Numbered from the stretch's first letter, positions 8,209-16,622 are shown. The stretch: DNA of 64,000 bases from Hymenobacter metallicola (GCF_004745645.1 NZ_SRMB01000001.1:2418001-2482000); one strand, 5' to 3'. Made by a program: numbers and translations. Notes: generated by a model not told the origin, from the sequence alone.

Positions 8209-9030
8209 ATGAACACCAACGAATCGCTCAATCCGCAAAATACTGGTACTGGCGCTGGCGCCAATTATGGCACTTCTAACAACGCTACCGGCATGGGCAA
8301 TAGCTCGAGCTCAAGCAATGAAAATACCAGCTACAACGCTGGCACAGGTGCCACTTCCTCGAACGTAGGCGGCGACGATTACAGCGCAACGGCTAAAGGT
8401 GCTGCCATTGCCGGCACTCCTGGTGCAGTAGTAGGCCGTGGTATTGATGCCGTACAAAACGGTGCTGATGAAGCAGCTCACGCTGTAACGGGCCAGCCTT
8501 ATCAGAACACTTCCGGCCCGGGCATGCTGACCAGCTCGTTCCGTGACCGTGACAGCGCTGAGCGCGCCTATCAGTCGCTCTCGTCGCGTGGCTACGGCAA
8601 AGACGACGTGAACCTGTTGATGTCGGACGAAACCCGTAAAACGCACTTCGGTGACCACACGGCCCATACCGACCTTGGTGACAAAGCCATGGAAGGTGCT
8701 GGCGTAGGCTCGGCCATTGGTGGCACAGCCGGTGCTGTTATCGGCGCCATTGCTGCTATCGGTACGTCGGTTGCTCTGCCCGGTCTGGGCTTGGTAATTG
8801 CTGGTCCTATCGCCGCTGCTCTGGCTGGTGCCGGTGCCGGTGGTCTGACGGGTGGCCTGGTTGGTGCCCTGGTAGGCTCGGGCATCCCCGAAGAGCATGC
8901 CGCTGAATACGAAAATGACATCAAAAACGGCGGTATCGTAATGGGTGTAAAGCCCCGCAACGACGAAGACGCTAAATACTTCGAAGACGAGTTCCGTCGC
9001 AGCAACGCTGACCGGGTACGTCGCTACTAA
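8209..9030 (+). CDS. YflT-like general stress domain protein with glycine-zipper segment
   Basis: A 273-residue protein in three parts. Residues 1 to about 95 are a disordered Asn/Ser/Thr/Gly-rich leader. Residues about 104-150 (LTSSFRDRDSAERAYQSL, then GYGKDDVNLLMSDE) match the YflT/general stress protein 17M domain. Residues about 165-228 are a long Gly/Ala repeat (GAGVGSAIGGTAGAVIGAI) of glycine-zipper type that could insert in a membrane, followed by a charged tail. Proteins of this type are usually induced by salt, heat or desiccation. It has its own terminator. The gene uses T-ending codons more than its neighbours, which may mark high expression. Confidence 0.7.
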   Translation: MNTNESLNPQNTGTGAGANYGTSNNATGMGNSSSSSNENTSYNAGTGATSSNVGGDDYSATAKGAAIAGTPGAVVGRGIDAVQNGADEAAHAVTGQPYQNTSGPGMLTSSFRDRDSAERAYQSLSSRGYGKDDVNLLMSDETRKTHFGDHTAHTDLGDKAMEGAGVGSAIGGTAGAVIGAIAAIGTSVALPGLGLVIAGPIAAALAGAGAGGLTGGLVGALVGSGIPEEHAAEYENDIKNGGIVMGVKPRNDEDAKYFEDEFRRSNADRVRRY

Positions 9031-9061
9031 GCACTAAGTAACCTCTAGTAGCTTAAATTGT

Positions 9062-9097
9062 AAAAAGGCCTTCTACCACTGGTAGAAGGCCTTTTTT
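9062..9097 (+). terminator. Strong terminator after the stress-domain gene
   Basis: Perfect 16-bp stem (AAAAAGGCCTTCTACC with its complement), 3-nt loop, then T6. The flanking A and T runs make it work in either direction. Confidence 0.9.
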
Positions 9098-9351
9098 ATT
9101 TTGGCCTTGCGTCAACTTTCTACCTAGGTCAAGTCGTATACGAAGAAGACATCAGCGCACCAGTAACTCTATGCAACATGGTTGCTTGGCATTCGCTTAA
9201 CCTTTGGAAGGTAGCCGCCAGTGCAACTTGGCGGCCTAATTTCCGCCCCTTAGCATTGAAAATCCAACGCGGGCACTTATTATAGTTCTTTCCGCGTTTT
9301 GGATTCAAACCGACAGCTTGACGGGCGTATGAGTTCGGAACGGCTTTTGTC

Positions 9352-9359
9352 TACATTTG
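9352..9359 (+). promoter_or_regulatory. Candidate -7 promoter element for the tail-specific protease
   Basis: TACATTTG matches the Bacteroidota -7 consensus TAnnTTTG exactly and lies 27 bp before the ATG at 9387. No clear TTTG -33 box is seen at the usual 19-21 bp spacing, so confidence is moderate. Confidence 0.45.
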
Positions 9360-9386
9360 ATTTTCTTCATCTCATTCTGATTTTCC

Positions 9387-11531
9387 ATGTCTTCCCCCCG
9401 ACTGAAAATAGGCCTGTATGCCTCGTTGGTGCTGGCAGTCTTCGTGCTTGCATCGTATAAGCTGTATCGGCGCAATGATGTTAGTCCACCCCAGAAGGAT
9501 GAGGTGCTCATTAAGGCTATGCTACAGGGTCTGAGTGCCGCTCATTACCAGCCCGAAAAAGTAGATGATACCTTCTCTAAGCGGGTCTTTGATCTGTATT
9601 TGAAGCGGGTCGACTACAATAAGAAGTTTTTGCTCCAGTCGGATGTAGCCCAGCTGCGCAAGTTCCAGAGCGACATCGATGACCAAGTAAAACGGGGTAC
9701 GCACGAGTTTCTCGACCTGAGCACCAAGCTCATGGAGCAGCGTACCAAGGATATTCAGGCTCTGTACCGCGATATTCTGGCCAAGCCTTTCGACTTCACC
9801 AAAGAAGAGTCGTTCGAAACCGAGCCCGACAAAATGGTCTTTGCTGCCGATGCAGCAGCCCAACGCGAAGAGTGGCGCAAGTACCTGAAGTATCAGACCT
9901 TGATTCGTGTGTCTGAGATGATGGACGAGCAGAAAAAAAAGAAGGACAAGCCATTGGCTTCTACTTCGGTTCAGCCCTCCCCCGCTACTACTTCTGAGCC
10001 TACCCGTACCCCTGCTGAAATGGAAGCAGAAGCGCGTAAGCGGGTTCTGAAGTACTTCGATGAGCAGTTTAAGGACATGGCCCAGACCGACGCCAACGAG
10101 CGTCTGGCAGTGTATGCCAATACGATTGCTAACACTTACGACCCTCACACCGAGTATTTTGCCCCCCGCGACAAAGAGAGCTTCGACGTAGCCATGACGG
10201 GTCGTTTCGAAGGTATCGGGGCTTCGCTGCAGGAAAAAGATGGGCAAATCAAAGTGTCGGACGTAATTCCTGGCTCGGCTTCTTACCGGCAGGGCGAGCT
10301 GAAAGCTGGTGACATTATCCTGCGCGTAGCGCAAGGCACTGCCGAACCCGTATCGGTAGAAGGACTACGTTTGGATAAAGCGGTAGCGCTTATCAAAGGC
10401 AAAAAAGGAACGGAAGTGCGCCTGACAGTGAAAAAGCCCGATGCCAGCACCAAAGTTATTTCCATTATCCGCGACGTAGTGGTTTTGAAAGAAACCTACG
10501 CCCAGTCGGCCACAATCCAGGAGAACGGTAAGAAAATCGGCTATCTGCGCCTGCCTACCTTCTATGCTGACTTCAACGACAACGGCGGTCGTAGCTCGGC
10601 TGAAGATGTAAAGAAGGAACTGGAGAAACTGCGCCAGGAAAAAGTTGACGGCATTGTATTCGACCTGCGCTTTAACGGCGGTGGTTCGTTGCAGGATGCG
10701 GTGGAAATGGCTGGTTTGTTTATCGAGAATGGCCCAGTAGTGCAAGTTCGCTCTCCCCAAGGTTCACCTAGCATCCTCAACGACCGTGACCCCCGCGTGC
10801 AGTACAGCGGCCCGTTGGTGGTACTCGTGAACAAGTACAGTGCTTCGGCCTCCGAAATTCTAGCCGCTGCAATTCAGGACTACAAGCGCGGCGTAATTAT
10901 GGGCTCAGCCAGCACGTACGGCAAGGGCACGGTGCAGCGTATTTTTGATCTGGATGATATGCTCGGTGACTTTAACAGCTTGAAACCTTTCGGCTCGCTG
11001 AAGCTTACGACTCAGAAGTTCTACCGCATCAATGGTGGCTCTACCCAATTTAAAGGCGTTGTGCCCGACATCGTGCTACCCGACGCGTATAGCTACCTCG
11101 ACCAAGGCGAAAAGGAGTCGGATTATCCGTTGAAGTGGGACGAAATTTCTCCTGCCCGCTATAAGCCTTGGAGTGCCGCTCCGGCTGTTGACAAACTTCG
11201 TTCCTCAAGCCAGGCTCGGGTGGCCAGCAGCCCTAGCTTCAAGCTGATGAATGAGATGGTGCAGCGTATGCGCAAGCGTAAGGATGACACCATGGTATCC
11301 CTGAAACTAGCCTCTTTCCGCGCCGAACAGGAACAGGCCAAGGCTGAGTCGGAGAAATACGAGGCTTTACAGAAAGCTGCTCAGTTTTTGGCTATTGCGC
11401 CTTTGGCAGTTGACGTACGGCAACTAGGCTCGGATACGGTGGAAGTAAATCGCGCTAGCCGCTTTACCAAAAATCTAAAAAGCGACATTACTCTGCGTGA
11501 AGCAGTAGCAGTTGTGAAAGATCAGCTGTAA
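9387..11531 (+). CDS. Carboxy-terminal (tail-specific) processing protease, S41A/Prc family, copy 1
   Basis: A 714-residue envelope serine protease with Prc/Tsp architecture. An N-terminal hydrophobic segment (residues about 8-24, followed by YKLYRRN) looks like a signal anchor rather than a cleaved signal. It is followed by a helical N-domain, a PDZ domain (about 275-355, GIGASLQEKDG to KAGDIILRV), the S41 catalytic core with the Ser/Lys dyad region (YSASASE near 487, YGKGTVQ near 512), and the family's C-terminal domain. These proteases degrade or trim periplasmic proteins from their C-termini. A close paralogue of almost equal length sits at 43741-45891, but with a cleavable-looking signal peptide. 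A terminator follows, so it is a single-gene unit. Confidence 0.92.
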   Translation: MSSPRLKIGLYASLVLAVFVLASYKLYRRNDVSPPQKDEVLIKAMLQGLSAAHYQPEKVDDTFSKRVFDLYLKRVDYNKKFLLQSDVAQLRKFQSDIDDQVKRGTHEFLDLSTKLMEQRTKDIQALYRDILAKPFDFTKEESFETEPDKMVFAADAAAQREEWRKYLKYQTLIRVSEMMDEQKKKKDKPLASTSVQPSPATTSEPTRTPAEMEAEARKRVLKYFDEQFKDMAQTDANERLAVYANTIANTYDPHTEYFAPRDKESFDVAMTGRFEGIGASLQEKDGQIKVSDVIPGSASYRQGELKAGDIILRVAQGTAEPVSVEGLRLDKAVALIKGKKGTEVRLTVKKPDASTKVISIIRDVVVLKETYAQSATIQENGKKIGYLRLPTFYADFNDNGGRSSAEDVKKELEKLRQEKVDGIVFDLRFNGGGSLQDAVEMAGLFIENGPVVQVRSPQGSPSILNDRDPRVQYSGPLVVLVNKYSASASEILAAAIQDYKRGVIMGSASTYGKGTVQRIFDLDDMLGDFNSLKPFGSLKLTTQKFYRINGGSTQFKGVVPDIVLPDAYSYLDQGEKESDYPLKWDEISPARYKPWSAAPAVDKLRSSSQARVASSPSFKLMNEMVQRMRKRKDDTMVSLKLASFRAEQEQAKAESEKYEALQKAAQFLAIAPLAVDVRQLGSDTVEVNRASRFTKNLKSDITLREAVAVVKDQL

Positions 11532-11552
11532 GCAGCCACTAACCTGATTTAT

Positions 11553-11585
11553 AAGGCTTTGCGCACTTGCGCAAAGCCTTTTTTT
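11553..11585 (+). terminator. Terminator after tail-specific protease copy 1
   Basis: A 12-13-bp perfect stem (AAGGCTTTGCGC and complement) with a short loop, followed by T7. Confidence 0.9.
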
Positions 11586-11758
11586 ATGTCAAGTATTTTA
11601 ACTAATTTCACTGGCAAATAGACCACATTTACAAGCTTGATATAGCTCATAAATTTTTCAGTTAAATTATTGAAAATCAATTTATTAATCATCCTAATTA
11701 TGTGCGAAAATAATTAGCAATTATGCAACTTCACACGTCCCCATACTGTTTACTTAGC

Positions 11759-12799
11759 ATGACAACGACAACTGAGAACAACATCCTTCCGCTCGTCACC
11801 GACGAGCAAAAGCAAGCTGAGGAAACCTGGCGCAAGTCTATTCCGGCCCAGGTGTTTCTCAACTACTTCTTTGCCATCAACTATCATGTTCAGGAGAATG
11901 ATGACGCAACGGGTGGCTTGCAGCACCTGCCTTTCTTCCGGGCTCACCAAGCGGAGCTGACGGAGGCTGACATCCAGGCGGTAGGCAAGCTGTTGCAGGC
12001 TTGCTGGAGTACTGAGTATGCCTTGCGAGCTACGGCCGAGCTGGGCGACGAGGAGTACCTGCGCAATGCCCTGCACTGGACCTTCCCTCAGGCGTATCAC
12101 ACGATCCTGTCGGGCCTGCAAGCTTTCTTGTATACAGCTGGCGTACGATCTAACAACCCTTCGCTGATTCGGCGTGAGGTGGGCCGCTTGGTAGTGCGCA
12201 ACGCTTACCCGCGCCCCGTTTCCTTCTATGCCGCCGGCGCTTACGGCGACTTCAGTATTCATCGGTTGCCGCTGGCTGGCTACAAGCCGGGCCTGCACAT
12301 TGCGGGCAAGGAAATCGAGGCGCAGGCCCAGATCGGGCAGTTTTTGCGCACTACGCGCAAGATGAAAGCTCAGATTACCCGTCAGCAGGTGCAGGCCAAC
12401 CCTAACACGGCCATCCGCAGCCAGAAGACCGGCAAGGTGCTCGACAAGTGGACGGCCTCGCACTGGCAGCAGATTACTTGGCGCCTGGGCTACACTACCA
12501 TCTTCGACCTGCTGGGCCGGTTACGCATTTCCCAGACCAGCCGGGAGATTGAGCGCTACGTAGAAGCTGAGATTGACTTCAAGCTTTTCCACCAGTCGCT
12601 GCTCGATATTGTGAGCTACCTTAATGGCATTCACGAAAGCTACATTGCCAAGGCCATGGGCCTGGAGCGCTATCAGCAGCTGGTGCGCGAGCTACCCAAG
12701 CATTTGCAGAACAACTTCGTAGTTGAGCGCCTGCACACACGCATCGAGCCCTTGCTCACGGGCCAAGAGCCGCAGCAGCAAATGGGTATTGCTGCCTAA
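11759..12799 (+). CDS. Unrecognised alpha-helical protein, 346 residues
   Basis: I do not recognise this family. The ATG at 11759 is preferred over the one at 11723, because residues from 11759 on (TTTTENNILPLVTDEQ) look like a normal soluble N-terminus. The protein is rich in Gln, Ala and aromatic residues, mostly helical by pattern, with no signal peptide and no membrane segment. Blocks that stand out are NYFFAINYHVQEND (about 38-51), RREVGRLVVRNAYPRPVSFYAAGAYGD-like sequence in the middle, and FHQSLLDIVSYLNGIHESYIAKAMG near the C-terminus. It stands alone between two terminators and is preceded by an unusually AT-rich leader (11586-11758). Function cannot be assigned. Confidence 0.6.
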   Translation: MTTTTENNILPLVTDEQKQAEETWRKSIPAQVFLNYFFAINYHVQENDDATGGLQHLPFFRAHQAELTEADIQAVGKLLQACWSTEYALRATAELGDEEYLRNALHWTFPQAYHTILSGLQAFLYTAGVRSNNPSLIRREVGRLVVRNAYPRPVSFYAAGAYGDFSIHRLPLAGYKPGLHIAGKEIEAQAQIGQFLRTTRKMKAQITRQQVQANPNTAIRSQKTGKVLDKWTASHWQQITWRLGYTTIFDLLGRLRISQTSREIERYVEAEIDFKLFHQSLLDIVSYLNGIHESYIAKAMGLERYQQLVRELPKHLQNNFVVERLHTRIEPLLTGQEPQQQMGIAA

Positions 12800-12842
12800 G
12801 CAGCCTTCCTTCGCCATTTGTTTCTTACTACATATAGACCTA

Positions 12843-12871
12843 AGCGCCATTCCTTTGGAATGGCGCTTTTT
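12843..12871 (+). terminator. Terminator after the unrecognised gene
   Basis: Perfect 11-bp stem (AGCGCCATTCC and complement), TTT loop, followed by T4-T5, about 45 bp after the stop codon. Confidence 0.88.
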
Positions 12872-12904
12872 GTTTGTCTAAAGAGGACCTGCTTCAAATA
12901 AACC

Positions 12905-12992
12905 GTCCTGCTGAGCTTGCCGCAGCATCTCTACCGCAGTAGTAATTGATTTTACTTTAGCGGTAAAGATGCTGCGTCAAGCTCAGCAGGAC
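12905..12992. repeat. Long inverted repeat with 33-bp arms
   Basis: Arms 12905-12937 and 12960-12992 pair with only two mismatches around a 22-bp loop. The outer bases are GTCCTGCTGAGC and its complement. There is no gene inside and no T-tract. The arm length and near-perfect pairing suggest a MITE- or REP-like element rather than a terminator. Confidence 0.7.
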
Positions 12993-13006
12993 AATACCAT
13001 TGCACG

Positions 13007-13034
13007 CGAAATTCCTCGACTCCACTTGGAATGA
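13007..13034. repeat. Possible half-copy of an intergenic repeat
   Basis: On the minus strand this reads GTCATTCCAAGTGGAGTCGAGGAAT, similar in style to the outer arm of hairpin repeats (compare the GTCATCCTGAGC...GAGGAAT arm at 327-350). No pairing partner is visible, so it may be a solo remnant adjoining the 12905 element. Confidence 0.35.
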
Positions 13035-13073
13035 CGTTCTTTTATATACGGTGTAAAAATCTAGGTTTCAGAC

Positions 13074-13081
13074 TACCTTTG
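13074..13081 (+). promoter_or_regulatory. Candidate -7 promoter element for lysS
   Basis: TACCTTTG fits the Bacteroidota TAnnTTTG consensus exactly, 23 bp before the lysS ATG. No clear -33 TTTG box is found at the expected spacing. Confidence 0.5.
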
Positions 13082-13104
13082 CAGGCTTATAAACGACCAT
13101 TCTC

Positions 13105-14667
13105 ATGCAGCACCTCAGCGAACAGGAACAGATACGCCGCCAGAAGCTGGAGGAACTTCAGAAGCTCGGCATTGAGCCGTATCCGTCCGAGCTATTCGAT
13201 GTCAACTTCTACGCCCAGGAAATTCTCGACAACTACCACCCCGAGCTCAACAACTTCCAGGAAGTAAGCCTGGCGGGCCGGCTGATGTCGGTGCGGGTAA
13301 AGGGCAAGGCCTCGTTTGCCGAGCTGCAGGACGCCTCGGGCCGCATTCAGCTCTACATTAACCGGGACGAAATCTGCCCCGGCGACGACAAGGAGCTCTA
13401 TAACACCGTGTTCAAGAAGCTGCTCGACCTGGGCGACTTTATCGGGGTGAAAGGCCACGTGTTTAAGACGATGGTGGGCGAAACCTCAGTACACGTCACC
13501 GGCCTGACGGTGCTCAGCAAGAGCCTGCGCCCCCTGCCCGTAGTGCGCCGCGTGGTAGATGAGGAAACTGGTAAGGAAACCATCTACGACGCCTTCACCG
13601 ACCCTGAGGCCCGCTACCGGCAGCGCTACGTGGATTTGGTGGTAAACCCGCACGTGCGCGACGCTTTCGTGAAGCGGACCCAGCTGGTGCAGGCCATGCG
13701 CAACTACCTCAACGACAAAGGCTACCTCGAAGTAGAAACCCCCATCCTGCAGCCCCTCTACGGGGGGGCGGCGGCCCGGCCCTTCAAGACCCACCACAAC
13801 ACGCTGGACATGACGCTTTACCTGCGCATTGCCAACGAGCTGTACCTCAAGCGCCTTATCGTGGGCGGATTCGACGGGGTCTACGAATTCTCCAAGGACT
13901 TCCGTAATGAGGGTATGAGCCGATTCCATAACCCGGAGTTCACTCAGATGGAGCTCTACGTGGCTTATAAGGACTACTACTGGATGATGGACTTGGTGGA
14001 GGAAATGGTGGAGCGCGTGGCCCTGGCCCTGCACGGCAAAACCGAAGTGCAGGTGGGCGAGAACCTCATCAACTTCCAGCGCCCCTGGAAGCGCTTTACG
14101 ATGGCCGAGGCCATTGAGCACTTTACGGGCCTAAACATTGACGGCAAGAGCGAAGACGAACTGCGCGCGGCCGCTAAGGAGCTCAAAGTGGGCCTCGACC
14201 CGAGCATGGGCAAGGCCAAAATCATCGACGAAATCTTCGGGGAGCACGTGGAGCCCAAGCTGATTCAGCCCACGTTTATCACCGACTACCCCGTGGAAAT
14301 GTCGCCGCTGGCCAAGAAGCACCGCTCGAAGCCGGGCCTGGTGGAGCGCTTCGAGGCTATTTGCAACGGCAAGGAAATCTGTAACGCCTTCTCCGAGCTG
14401 AATGACCCCATCGACCAGCGCCAGCGCTTCGAGGACCAGTTGGAGCTAGGCAAGCGCGGCGACACCGAGGCCATGGTGCTCGACGAGGACTTTTTGCGGG
14501 CTCTGGAGTACGGCATGCCGCCTACGGCCGGTCTGGGTATCGGCATCGACCGCCTGAGCATGATTATGACCAACTCCAACTCGATTCAGGACGTGCTGTT
14601 CTTCCCCCAAATGAAGCCAGAATACAGCAAGTCGGAGAATGCGCCGAAGCCGGAAACCCAGGAATAA
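13105..14667 (+). CDS. lysS: Lysine--tRNA ligase, class II
   Basis: A 520-residue cytosolic enzyme that charges tRNA-Lys. The N-terminal OB-fold anticodon-binding domain spans about 55-160 ([23 protein letters not shown]). The class II catalytic core has motif 1 ([21 protein letters not shown]), motif 2 ([18 protein letters not shown]) and motif 3 ([11 protein letters not shown], near 490). The length suits Bacteroidota LysRS. It has its own promoter element and a terminator at 14691-14723. The coding sequence is strongly GC-biased at third positions, like other highly expressed genes here. Confidence 0.96.
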   Translation: MQHLSEQEQIRRQKLEELQKLGIEPYPSELFDVNFYAQEILDNYHPELNNFQEVSLAGRLMSVRVKGKASFAELQDASGRIQLYINRDEICPGDDKELYNTVFKKLLDLGDFIGVKGHVFKTMVGETSVHVTGLTVLSKSLRPLPVVRRVVDEETGKETIYDAFTDPEARYRQRYVDLVVNPHVRDAFVKRTQLVQAMRNYLNDKGYLEVETPILQPLYGGAAARPFKTHHNTLDMTLYLRIANELYLKRLIVGGFDGVYEFSKDFRNEGMSRFHNPEFTQMELYVAYKDYYWMMDLVEEMVERVALALHGKTEVQVGENLINFQRPWKRFTMAEAIEHFTGLNIDGKSEDELRAAAKELKVGLDPSMGKAKIIDEIFGEHVEPKLIQPTFITDYPVEMSPLAKKHRSKPGLVERFEAICNGKEICNAFSELNDPIDQRQRFEDQLELGKRGDTEAMVLDEDFLRALEYGMPPTAGLGIGIDRLSMIMTNSNSIQDVLFFPQMKPEYSKSENAPKPETQE

Positions 14668-14687
14668 GCTCCTGGCAGGCCCTACAA

Positions 14688-14917
14688 TCGAAAAGCCTCC
14701 TGCGTAAGTCGCAGGAGGCTTTTCTTTGATAACTAACTTATGAGTGTTCTAACGGGATTCCTAAAAGAAGCTTACACGGGCTACGTACGATTTTACTAAC
14801 AGCACATAAACCAGTTACTGTTAGAAGCTCTACGGCCGGCAATTTTACTTTCAAGACATCCCAACTTCAGATAAGTCGGTTATGATTTCTTTAACGGCCC
14901 AGCCCAGGTAGGGTTAC
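14688..14917. repeat. Diverged tandem duplication, copy A
   Basis: This 230-bp segment aligns end to end with 15134-15366 at an offset of 446-449 bp. Shared blocks, in order: a TCGAAAAGCCTCC...GGAGGCTTTTCTTT hairpin; TTTTRCTARCRGCACATAAACC; RCTAGAAGCTC or GTTAGAAGCTC; GGCAATTTTRCTTT; and a TTTAACGCGGCC/TTTAACGGCCC block ending in GGTTAC. Divergence is spread out with small indels, as in an old duplication with no coding constraint. Confidence 0.75.
14691..14723 (+). terminator. lysS terminator
   Basis: A 14-bp perfect stem (AAAAGCCTCCTGCG and complement) with a 5-nt loop and a T-rich tail. A near-identical hairpin recurs at 15137-15170 as part of the local duplication. Confidence 0.88.
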
Positions 14918-15133
14918 AAAAAGTTGAAGAATATTTTTCGGGTACGAACCGTAAGCCTAAGCCACTGGCAGCTATTCGTGCGTGCCGTGTTGTACGGTAT
15001 CCTGCAACAAGTTCGACTTTATGCAGCATACATCAGCGGCTTGTGTGCTTCGTTTACGCGCAAGCCATGGTCCATCATTGGAGTGGATGAAAGTATTTCC
15101 AGCGGGAGAAGGCATCAAGTAAAGCGTCTAAAA

Positions 15134-15366
15134 TCGAAAAGCCTCCCGCGTAAAGTCGCGGGAGGCTTTTCTTTAAAACAACTAGCTTACCCTTCCAATC
15201 GGGGCACGATAAAGAAATGTGCGATGAGCAAGTCTGATTTTGCTAGCGGCACATAAACCGTTACCACTAGAAGCTCCTACTGCTGGCAATTTTGCTTTAT
15301 CAGCATCTCCGACCTTCTTTCAAGCTCGTTGTAGTGTTTTTAACGCGGCCCAAGCGAGAAGGTTAC
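15134..15366. repeat. Diverged tandem duplication, copy B
   Basis: Partner of 14688-14917 (see there). It ends 17 bp from the stop codon of the minus-strand YtxH gene, so the repeated unit may have included the 3' end of such a gene. Confidence 0.75.
15137..15170. terminator. Duplicated terminator-like hairpin
   Basis: A 14-bp stem (AAAAGCCTCCCGCG and complement) with A-run and T-run flanks, so it could act on either strand. Two compensated base changes relative to the lysS hairpin keep the stem intact, which suggests it is still under selection as a structure. It could end the minus-strand YtxH transcript. Confidence 0.65.
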
Positions 15367-15383
15367 GCCCGGACAGAAAAAAT

Positions 15384-15767
15384 TTACAGCGACTTGCCGT
15401 ATTCGCTGGTGCCGGAGGCTTCGGGGTTGGTGGTTTCCTCGCTAGCACCGGGCGTATTGGCAGCCGTAGTGGTGTGGGAACTAGCTCCCGTGCCGGTGTC
15501 TTGGCTCATGGAGTTGAGCACATCATCGGCAGCAGTGCGGCTTTCGGCATTGGCATCGGTGGCTGCTTCACCGGCTTTGGGCGCATTGATACGGGCTACA
15601 GCTTCGTTGAGCAGCCGAGTCAGGTCGTCGCTCCACTTAGAGGCCGACTGTTTGAGGCCCGAGCGGGTTTCTTCGCCGGTTTCGGGGGCCAGCAAAAGGC
15701 CCGCAACCACGCCAGCCGTGGCGCCAACCAGCAAGGATAAAATTACTTTACCGCTATTGTCTTTCAT
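15384..15767 (-). CDS. YtxH domain protein (small membrane-anchored stress protein)
   Basis: A 127-residue protein with the YtxH pattern: a short polar N-terminus (KDNSGK), a Gly/Ala-rich transmembrane helix at about 8-27 (ILSLLVGATAGVVAGLLLAPETG), then a charged helical tail. The last 60 residues are a low-complexity, acidic, Thr/Ala/Ser-rich region that is probably disordered. YtxH proteins are small single-pass membrane proteins linked to general stress in Gram-positive bacteria; their molecular role is unsettled. The upstream gene on the same strand is a second YtxH protein, but a terminator-like hairpin (15869-15909) separates them. Confidence 0.75.
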   Translation of the reverse strand: MKDNSGKVILSLLVGATAGVVAGLLLAPETGEETRSGLKQSASKWSDDLTRLLNEAVARINAPKAGEAATDANAESRTAADDVLNSMSQDTGTGASSHTTTAANTPGASEETTNPEASGTSEYGKSL

Positions 15768-15868
15768 CGGAAAACGGGTAAGCTGTGAAAAGAAGGTGAA
15801 TGTCCCACTGCTAAATGCAGTGGATAGCTTGTCGAAATGTAACGGGGATGCCCCGCGAAAGTTGTACG

Positions 15869-15909
15869 AAAAACGGCCCTGTTCCTGGAAAGGAAACGGG
15901 GCCGTTCTG
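15869..15909 (-). terminator. Terminator of the YtxH-CsbD gene
   Basis: On the minus strand an AACGGCCCCGTTTCC-type stem with a short loop is followed by T5, 27 bp after the gene's stop. The stem has one mismatch. Confidence 0.75.
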
Positions 15910-15935
15910 ACGGTTCAGGTAAGCTAAAAACCGGC

Positions 15936-16370
15936 TTACAGGTCGTTGAGCAGCTTGGTGATTTCACGCTTGCCTTTGCCCAGCTTGGTCTGCAAGCGGC
16001 CTATCAGCTCGTCGCCTTTGCCTTCGGTGTACTCCAGGTCTTCGTCGGTGAGCTGCGCGTACTGCTGCTTCAGCTTGCCTTTCGACTCGTTCCAGTCGCC
16101 TTTCAGGTTCAGGCTGCTACCTACGCCGGTTACGCCCAGTTCTTCGAGCTTTTCCACGTAGCCTTTGAATTTCGAGTCCAGCTCTTCGCCGTATTTGGAG
16201 AGTTGCTCGCCCAGGGTGCCACTGTATTTGGTAGCTGCGTTGCGCAGGTTTTCGCGGGTTGCTTTGCCTTTATCGGGGGCCATCAGCAGACCGGCAATGA
16301 TGCCAGCGCCGGCGCCGGCCAGAGCAGCCAAAAGGATTTTACCCGAGTTGTCTTCTTCGTGATACGACAT
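15936..16370 (-). CDS. YtxH domain fused to a CsbD-like domain
   Basis: A 144-residue protein. Residues 1-45 are a YtxH module (MSYHEEDNSGKILLAALAG opening, then a Gly-rich membrane helix ending GLLMAPDKGK). Residues 46-85 are a charged helix. Residues about 90-144 resemble CsbD (GDWNESKGKLKQQYAQLTDE, then EYTEGKGDELIGRLQ), a small stress protein usually encoded alone. The start is the ATG at 16370; the frame extends further upstream but without a sensible N-terminus. Both domains are general-stress markers, so the fusion suggests a membrane-tethered CsbD. The YtxH part is clearly related to the downstream 15384-15767 protein. Confidence 0.75.
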   Translation of the reverse strand: MSYHEEDNSGKILLAALAGAGAGIIAGLLMAPDKGKATRENLRNAATKYSGTLGEQLSKYGEELDSKFKGYVEKLEELGVTGVGSSLNLKGDWNESKGKLKQQYAQLTDEDLEYTEGKGDELIGRLQTKLGKGKREITKLLNDL

Positions 16371-16622
16371 GGTGTTAGGGAGAATGGGGTGAATAATTGA
16401 ACAGTGGTTGGTCGGACTAGATCGTGCGGGGCAGGTAGTCGGGCAGGAGGTGCTCAACGCTGTAAGCTCAGCCGCTGGGGGGCCAGTCTGCCTGCCTATA
16501 CGAAGCCCGGCCAACCGGGTTATGGGCTAAAGCTAAAAATAGTCAAAGTAAAATATCTAGTCGGCCGTTACATATTTGCGGGGTCTTCGTTTGATAGGCC
16601 TGTTCACCTTAAGTCTACTCGT

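Larger units (their letters stand above)
9031..9386. other. Gene-free stretch between stress gene and tail-specific protease
   Basis: About 355 bp without a credible open frame. It holds the terminator at 9062-9097, a short GCCGCC...GGCGGC hairpin near 9210-9232, and an exact TAnnTTTG promoter element (TACATTTG, 9352-9359) that would serve the protease gene downstream. I see nothing else in it. Confidence 0.6.
14668..15383. other. Gene-free 0.7-kb stretch between lysS and the YtxH genes
   Basis: No credible gene. The only longer plus frame (14924-15256) runs through the hairpin at 15137-15170 and has no recognisable protein features. The stretch consists of the two diverged copies described separately and about 215 bp between them (14918-15133) that resemble nothing I can name. 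Confidence 0.6.

Noticed and set aside
14924-15256. Plus-strand frame of 110 codons between lysS and YtxH
   Set aside because: It runs through a terminator-like hairpin inside a duplicated non-coding segment and has no domain or composition like a protein here.
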